Assembly: GCF_019219095.1 (NCBI RefSeq)
Contig: NZ_JAHUWH010000005.1
Location: 186,001-250,000, forward strand
Direction: 5' to 3'
DNA: 64,000 bases
Source of the DNA: Acidovorax sp. sic0104
Lineage (GTDB): Bacteria; Pseudomonadota; Gammaproteobacteria; Burkholderiales; Burkholderiaceae_C
The notes under the pieces were generated by a model. It saw only the letters and a program-made list of their open reading frames with translations. It did no database searches and was not told where the DNA came from. Made by a program: the position numbers and the translations under genes. This document shows, piece by piece, positions 58,683-64,000 of this stretch (positions within the stretch are counted from its first letter, which is position 1; the number at the start of each line of letters is the position of its first letter).

Positions 58683-60566
58683 ATGAACCGTTATCCGGTC
58701 TGGAAGTACGCGATCCTGGTGATCGTGCTGCTGGTGGGGGCCCTGTATACCCTGCCCAATTTCTTTGGCGAGGCGCCTGCGGTGCAGGTCTCGTCGGCCA
58801 AGGCCACCATCAAGGTGGACGCCGCCGTGCAACAGCGGGTGGAAGAGGCCTTGAAGGCCGCTGGCGTGACGCCCGATTTCGTGGCGCTGGAAGGCAACTC
58901 GGTGCGTGCTCGCTTCGATACGCCGGACAACCAGCTCAAGGCCAAGGACGCCCTGCAGAAGGCCCTGGTGCCCGACGCTGCCGACCCGTCCTACATCGTG
59001 GCGCTGAACCTGGTGTCCCGCTCGCCGCTGTGGCTCAAGGCCCTGCACGCCAACCCGATGTACCTCGGCCTGGACTTGCGCGGCGGCGTGCACTTCATGC
59101 TGCAGGTGGACATGCAGGCGGCGCTGACCAAGAAGGCAGAGTCGTACGCCGGTGATATCCGCACCGCGCTGCGCGACAAGAACATCCGCCACGGCGGCAT
59201 CAGCCGCGACGGCCAGAACATCGACATCCGGGTGCGCGACGAGGCCACGCTCACGGCCACGCGCAACCTGATCACGGACCAGTTCACCGACCTGCAGGTC
59301 ACCAGCACCCCTGACGGCAGCGAGTTCAAGCTGCGCGCCGCCATCAAGCCCGAAGCCACGCGCAAGGTGCAGGAGCAGGCGCTCAAACAGAACATGGTCA
59401 CGCTGCACAACCGGATCAACGAGCTGGGCGTGGCCGAGCCGGTGATCCAGCAGCAGGGCCTGGACCGCATCGTGGTGCAACTGCCCGGCGTGCAGGACAC
59501 CGCCAAGGCCAAGGACATCCTGGGCCGCACCGCCACGCTGGAAGTGCGCATGGTGGACGAGGGCACCGAGGCCCGCGCCGCAGAAACCGGCCGCGGCCCG
59601 GTGCCGTTCGGCTCCGAGCGCTACCTGGAGCGCAGCGGCCAGGCCATCATCGTGAAGAAGCAGGTCGTGCTGACCGGCGAGAACCTCACCGACGCCCAGC
59701 CCGGCTTTGACGGCCAGACCCAGGAGCCCACCGTGAACCTCACGCTGGACGCCAAGGGCTCGCGCATCTTCAAGGACATCACGCGCGAAAACGTGGGCAA
59801 GCGCATGGCCATCGTGCTGTTCGAAAAGGGCAAGGGCGAAGTGGTCACGGCCCCCGTGATCCGCAGCGAAATCGGCGGCGGCCGGGTGCAGATCTCCGGC
59901 CGCATGACCACGGCCGAAGCCAACGACACCGCGCTGCTGCTGCGTGCCGGCTCGCTGGCCGCCCCGATGGAAATCATCGAGGAATACACCATCGGCCCGA
60001 GCCTGGGCGCCGACAACATCGAGCGCGGGATCAAGAGCGTAGTCTGGGGCATGGTGGCGATCGCCGTCTTCATGTGCATCTACTACGCGCTGTTCGGCGT
60101 GTTCTCGACCGTCGCACTGGCCGTGAACGTGCTGTTGCTGCTGTCCATCCTGTCCATGCTGCAGGCCACGCTCACGCTGCCCGGCATTGCCGCCATGGCG
60201 CTGGCGCTGGGCGTTGCGATCGACTCCAACGTGCTGATCAACGAGCGCATCCGCGAGGAACTGCGCGCGGGCGTCTCGCCCCAGGCGGCCATCCACGCGG
60301 GCTACGAGCGCGCCTGGGCCACCATCCTGGACTCGAACGTGACCACGCTGATCGCGGGCCTGGCCTTGCTGGCCTTCGGCTCCGGCCCGGTGCGCGGCTT
60401 TGCCGTGGTGCACTGCATCGGCATTCTGACCAGCATGTTCTCGGCCGTGTTCTTCTCGCGCGGCCTGGTGAACCTGTGGTACGGCCGCCAGAAGAAGCTC
60501 AAGAGCGTGTCGATCGGCCAGGTGTGGAAGCCTGAACCTGACACCGCTGTGGCCAAGACGAACTAA
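58683..60566 (+). CDS. secD: Protein translocase subunit SecD
   Basis: SecD, with SecF, uses the proton gradient to help proteins leave the Sec channel. It is 627 residues, with an N-terminal helix (YAILVIVLLVGALYTLP), a large periplasmic domain with the D1 motif GLDLRGGVHFMLQVD near residue 130, and five C-terminal helices. The conserved segments there include LGADNIERGIKS and GIAAMALALGVAIDSNVLINERIREEL. The start ATG is 53 bases after the R2 element. Confidence 0.97.
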   Translation: MNRYPVWKYAILVIVLLVGALYTLPNFFGEAPAVQVSSAKATIKVDAAVQQRVEEALKAAGVTPDFVALEGNSVRARFDTPDNQLKAKDALQKALVPDAADPSYIVALNLVSRSPLWLKALHANPMYLGLDLRGGVHFMLQVDMQAALTKKAESYAGDIRTALRDKNIRHGGISRDGQNIDIRVRDEATLTATRNLITDQFTDLQVTSTPDGSEFKLRAAIKPEATRKVQEQALKQNMVTLHNRINELGVAEPVIQQQGLDRIVVQLPGVQDTAKAKDILGRTATLEVRMVDEGTEARAAETGRGPVPFGSERYLERSGQAIIVKKQVVLTGENLTDAQPGFDGQTQEPTVNLTLDAKGSRIFKDITRENVGKRMAIVLFEKGKGEVVTAPVIRSEIGGGRVQISGRMTTAEANDTALLLRAGSLAAPMEIIEEYTIGPSLGADNIERGIKSVVWGMVAIAVFMCIYYALFGVFSTVALAVNVLLLLSILSMLQATLTLPGIAAMALALGVAIDSNVLINERIREELRAGVSPQAAIHAGYERAWATILDSNVTTLIAGLALLAFGSGPVRGFAVVHCIGILTSMFSAVFFSRGLVNLWYGRQKKLKSVSIGQVWKPEPDTAVAKTN

Positions 60567-60577
60567 AGGAGGAAGAC

Positions 60578-61528
60578 ATGGAATTCTTCCGCATCCGAAA
60601 AGACATCCCTTTCATGAAGCACGCGTTGATCTTCAACGCGATCTCCTTCCTCACCTTCGCGCTGGCCGTGTTCTTCCTGCTCACGCGCGGGCTGCACCTC
60701 TCGGTGGAGTTCACCGGCGGCACGGTCATGGAAGTGGCCTACAGCCAGCCAGCCGAACTCGCCAAGGTGCGCGAGACCGTGGCGGGGCTGGGTTATTCCG
60801 AAGTGCAGGTGCAGAACTTCGGCACCGCGCGCGACGTGATGATCCGTCTGCCCGTGCAAAAGGGCGTGACGTCCGCACAGCAGAGCGAGCAGGTCCTGGG
60901 CGCCCTCAAGGCCGCAGACCCCGAGGTCACGCTGCGGCGCACCGAGTTCGTCGGCCCGCAGGTGGGCGAGGAGCTGGTGCACGGCGGCCTCATGGCGCTG
61001 GCCATGGTGGTGGTGGGCATCGTGATCTACCTGGCCTTCCGCTTCGAGTGGAAGTTCGGCGTGGCGGCCATCATCGCCAACCTGCACGACGTGGTGATCA
61101 TCCTGGGCTTCTTCGCGTTCTTCCAGTGGGAGTTCTCGCTCGCCGTGCTGGCCGGCGTGCTGGCCGTGCTGGGCTACTCGGTCAACGAGTCGGTCGTGAT
61201 CTTCGACCGGATCCGCGAGGCCTTCCGCAAGTACCGCAAGATGACCACCCACGAGGTCATCGACCACGCCATCACGAGCACGATGAGCCGCACGATCATC
61301 ACCCACGCCTCGACCGAAGCGATGGTGCTGTCGATGTTCTTCTTCGGCGGCCCCAGCCTGCACTACTTTGCGCTGGCGCTGACCATTGGCATCCTGTTCG
61401 GCATCTACTCTTCCGTGTTCGTGGCAGCGGCCATCGCCATGTGGCTGGGCGTGAAGCGCGAAGACCTGATCAAACCTGCAAAAAAGGATGAGGATCCGAA
61501 CGATCCCCATGCCGGAGCCACAGTCTGA
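60578..61528 (+). CDS. secF: Protein translocase subunit SecF
   Basis: SecF is the partner of SecD, 316 residues with six membrane helices. The signatures are GLHLSVEFTGGTVMEV near residue 30 and, in the second half, GYSVNESVVIFDRIREAFR and SMSRTIITHASTEAMVL-like sequence. The start has a strong AAAGGAGGA site 11 bases after secD. Confidence 0.97.
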   Translation: MEFFRIRKDIPFMKHALIFNAISFLTFALAVFFLLTRGLHLSVEFTGGTVMEVAYSQPAELAKVRETVAGLGYSEVQVQNFGTARDVMIRLPVQKGVTSAQQSEQVLGALKAADPEVTLRRTEFVGPQVGEELVHGGLMALAMVVVGIVIYLAFRFEWKFGVAAIIANLHDVVIILGFFAFFQWEFSLAVLAGVLAVLGYSVNESVVIFDRIREAFRKYRKMTTHEVIDHAITSTMSRTIITHASTEAMVLSMFFFGGPSLHYFALALTIGILFGIYSSVFVAAAIAMWLGVKREDLIKPAKKDEDPNDPHAGATV

Positions 61529-61545
61529 CCCGCTAATATCCGCTC

Positions 61546-63930
61546 ATGCAGCCTACACCGTCGTCCGTTCCGCAGCGCCGCCTGGCCCGGCAGGCGCGCC
61601 AACGGTTCGTTGAAGGCATCTGCGGCGGGCTTCCTGAGCTGGACAAGGTCATCCTTGACTTTCTCACCACGCTGATCACCCAGACCGGCACCGCCCGGCA
61701 GATGCAGGCGCACCGCGACACCTGGATGCTGTACCAGCAGCGCAACGCGGTCTGGATCGACCGGACGGCCAAGGTGTGGCGCGAAGCCCTGGCGCCGCAC
61801 ACCAGCACCAACCGTGGTCAGCTGGCCCCCAGCGGGGGACTGGGCAATCAGTTCGAGTTGCTCAGCGACGATGTGGTCGAGAACAAGATCCTCGCCTCGC
61901 GCATGGCGCTGACCGTCAATGAGCAGGTGGGGCCCCAGTTCGATACCTTGCGTCAGCGCACGCAATCCCTGGAGAGCCAGGAACTGGACAACACCGACAT
62001 CCTGCGGCCCGACACCGTGTGCCTGCTGCTGGTGGAGCAATGGATCGAAGCGGGCCTGCCGCGCACAGATCTGCAGGTCGTGGTGGACCCGCTGCAGCGC
62101 GAAATTGCCAACCTGCTTCAAAAGCAGTACCAGGCGGTCAATGTCTTCTATGTGGAGCAGGGTGTCACTCCCCAGGCGGACCTGAGGTCCCGCGTGCGCC
62201 GCACGGCCAGCGGCGGCGTCGGCGGTCCGGGCAGCGATTCCGGAGCTGGCGGCCTGGCGTCCCAGGCGCTGGCCCAGACGCGCGACGCCATGGCGGCGGC
62301 AGCAGGAGTCCATGGTGGCCTGTCGGCGCCGCCCGGCCGCCCGCCCATGGGCTCATACCCCACCCGCATGCCGCAGCCCCCCGGCTACCCACAGCACCAC
62401 GGCATGCCCACCGCATTCGCCACCGGCATGACGCCGCTGGCGCGGGCCCGCCAGCGCGCGCAGGGTGTGATGGGCCAACTACGGCGGCTGCTCACGCAGC
62501 CCGCAACCGGCTTCGACATGGTGAATGCGCCTCCGGCCTCGGCGGCGCTGGCCCATGCCCTCACGGCCCACCGCGTGCAGGCTGACACCTACTACAGTGG
62601 CGTGGCCACACTCATGGAAGACTACAGCCCCGCCGGCATGGTGCAAGTGGCCGGGGCCGTGCGAGAACGCTCCACGGAGCTCAAGAAAAAGGCCGCGACC
62701 CCCGGCGAGAAGGCCATCATCGAGGTGGTGGCCCTGATGTTCCAGAGCATCCTTGCCGAAGACCGCATCCCGCCTGCGGTGCGCGTGTGGTTCGCACGGC
62801 TGCAGGTGCCGGTGCTGCGCGTGGCGCTGGCCGAGCCGGAATTCTTCAGCAACCTGACCCACCCCGCGCGCCAGCTCATTGACCGCATGGGCGCCTGCGT
62901 GATGGGCTTCGATGCCACCAGCATCAATGGCAGCGCGCTGGAGGCGGAGATCCGCCGCGTGGTGCAGGTGATCGAGCAGTACCCCGAGACCGGTCGCCGG
63001 GTTTTCCAGCTGGTCTACGACGAGTTCGAGAAATTTCTCTCCAAGTTCCTGACCGAAAAGCAGGCGACGTCCCGCCTGGTGAGCGTCGCCCAGCAGGTCG
63101 AGCAGAAGGAAACGCTGGCCATCCAGTACACCATCGAGCTGCGCACCATGCTCAAGGACATGCCGGTGCGCGACGAGATCCGCGAGTTCCTGTTCAAGAC
63201 CTGGGCCGAGGTGCTGGCCCTGTCCGCCGTGCGCGACGGCCCCCAGCACGAGGACACCATCGCCTTCAAACGCACCGCTGCCGACCTGGTGTGGGCGGCC
63301 AGCGCCAAGCCCCACCGCGCGGACCGGGCGCAGGTCATTCAGAACCTGCCGGGCCTGCTGCAGCGCCTGCGGCAGGGCCTGGAGATCCTGGGCGTGAACG
63401 GCACGGCGCAGGATGCGCAGATCAAGACACTGACCGACACCCTGGCCGACGCCTTCCTGTCCAAGACCGCTTCCATCCCCCAGGCGCACATCGACGCCAT
63501 GGCCAAGCGGCTCTCCAACCTCGAGGACTTCATCGGCGACGCAACACTCGGCGAAATGCCGCTCAACGCGGACAACATCGAGATGATGCTCGGTATCGAC
63601 GCCTCGTCCATCCACGTAGTGGCCGACAACGGCGCCCCGGTCGACGACAACATGGTGGCCTGGGCCCAGGAGCTGCAGCCCGGGACCTGGTACACGCTGG
63701 ACCACAACGGCGCGTCGGCGCAGGTGCAGTACGTGTGGCAGAGCCAGCGCAAGCAGCTGCACCTTTTCGCTGCGGTCGATGGCAGCAGCTACCTGATTCA
63801 GCTGCGCCGCCTGGCTGCCTATCTGCAGGCAGGCCTGCTCGTGGCGCAGGACGAAGAAGGCCTGACCGTACGCGCCACGCGGGATGCACTGGCCAAGCTC
63901 GACGCGAATCCGGAGCGGCTGCTGGGTTGA
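61546..63930 (+). CDS. DUF1631 family protein
   Basis: This 794-residue cytoplasmic protein is of the DUF1631 family, known mainly in beta- and gammaproteobacteria. The N-terminal part is helical (SVPQRRLARQARQRFVEGICGGLPELDKVILDFL), with a flexible Gly/Pro/His-rich linker (about 220-300). The C-terminal 100 residues (WAQELQPGTWYTLDHNGASAQVQYVWQSQRKQLHLFAAVDG) look like a beta-barrel of the PilZ type, although no RxxxR and NxSxxG ligand motif is visible. It follows secF by 18 bases. The function is unknown; the last 70 bases of the window show nothing else. Confidence 0.85.
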   Translation: MQPTPSSVPQRRLARQARQRFVEGICGGLPELDKVILDFLTTLITQTGTARQMQAHRDTWMLYQQRNAVWIDRTAKVWREALAPHTSTNRGQLAPSGGLGNQFELLSDDVVENKILASRMALTVNEQVGPQFDTLRQRTQSLESQELDNTDILRPDTVCLLLVEQWIEAGLPRTDLQVVVDPLQREIANLLQKQYQAVNVFYVEQGVTPQADLRSRVRRTASGGVGGPGSDSGAGGLASQALAQTRDAMAAAAGVHGGLSAPPGRPPMGSYPTRMPQPPGYPQHHGMPTAFATGMTPLARARQRAQGVMGQLRRLLTQPATGFDMVNAPPASAALAHALTAHRVQADTYYSGVATLMEDYSPAGMVQVAGAVRERSTELKKKAATPGEKAIIEVVALMFQSILAEDRIPPAVRVWFARLQVPVLRVALAEPEFFSNLTHPARQLIDRMGACVMGFDATSINGSALEAEIRRVVQVIEQYPETGRRVFQLVYDEFEKFLSKFLTEKQATSRLVSVAQQVEQKETLAIQYTIELRTMLKDMPVRDEIREFLFKTWAEVLALSAVRDGPQHEDTIAFKRTAADLVWAASAKPHRADRAQVIQNLPGLLQRLRQGLEILGVNGTAQDAQIKTLTDTLADAFLSKTASIPQAHIDAMAKRLSNLEDFIGDATLGEMPLNADNIEMMLGIDASSIHVVADNGAPVDDNMVAWAQELQPGTWYTLDHNGASAQVQYVWQSQRKQLHLFAAVDGSSYLIQLRRLAAYLQAGLLVAQDEEGLTVRATRDALAKLDANPERLLG

Positions 63931-64000
63931 GGCCGCAGCCTTCAGCCCTTGACCCGGCCAGGATTTTCCGCTCAGCCACCGCCCACGAGCGCTGACCCCG

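Overview
The window is GC-rich, densely coded DNA from a betaproteobacterium. Gene content and order (glnE next to yhdP, yajC-secD-secF, single-chain indolepyruvate oxidoreductase with an Lrp regulator, TRAP transporters) and two dispersed repeat families point to the Comamonadaceae, most likely Acidovorax or a close relative. This placement is inferred from content; no marker gene was compared. I see no prophage, insertion sequence, CRISPR array, rRNA or tRNA. The only patch that looks foreign is a short AT-rich island near 46.5-46.9 kb.

Layout. 0-7.5 kb: 5'-truncated M48 protease, a four-helix holin-4-type membrane protein, a TerC protein behind a yybP-ykoY (manganese) riboswitch on the minus strand, DUF3717/DUF1289 and DUF2007 proteins, yaeQ, purB and a glutathione S-transferase. 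7.5-14.6 kb: a catabolic island with a TetR regulator, a complete TRAP transporter (DctQ, DctM, DctP), a shikimate/quinate dehydrogenase-family enzyme, a VOC/HPPD-like protein and a TIM-barrel 3-dehydroshikimate dehydratase. Together these look like uptake of quinate/shikimate-type acids and their conversion to protocatechuate. The last two genes are the two halves of the QuiC fusion enzyme, separated and in reverse order. 14.7-21.8 kb: an eight-gene minus-strand operon (FAD oxidoreductase, DUF1365, Cfa-like methyltransferase, chalcone-isomerase-like protein, MFS, DUF3833 lipoprotein, SDR, NTF2-like protein), mostly joined by 1-4 base overlaps and probably acting on membrane fatty acids. 22-31 kb: secreted glutathione peroxidase, a degenerate HD-GYP protein, and a tripartite RND efflux operon behind a CecR-type TetR gene with a clear palindromic operator. 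31-41.6 kb: glnE, divergent from yhdP-nitrilase-histidine kinase-response regulator, four plus-strand genes with overlapping stops and starts. 41.6-53.4 kb: OmpA-like lipoprotein, mltA divergent from a tiny membrane protein with overlapping start codons, a DUF2868 protein, the AT-rich island, an MFS protein with a monooxygenase-like tail, and the DUF3999/DUF2339 pair. 53.6-64 kb: Lrp regulator and divergent indolepyruvate oxidoreductase, yajC-secD-secF with a terminator-like leader, and a DUF1631 protein.

Two dispersed elements deserve attention. Family R2 (three copies: after purB, after the RND outer-membrane gene, after yajC) always starts within about ten bases of a stop codon and reads in the direction of transcription. 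It folds into three hairpins, and the outer stem of the last hairpin differs completely between copies yet stays paired, which is covariation supporting a conserved RNA structure. Family R1 (eight recognisable copies) carries a GCGCTT/AAGCGC hairpin flanked by GATAGCT and GGCC boxes. Two R1 copies lie inside genes, encoding most of the signal peptide of the chalcone-isomerase-like protein and the C-terminal tail of the RND adaptor.
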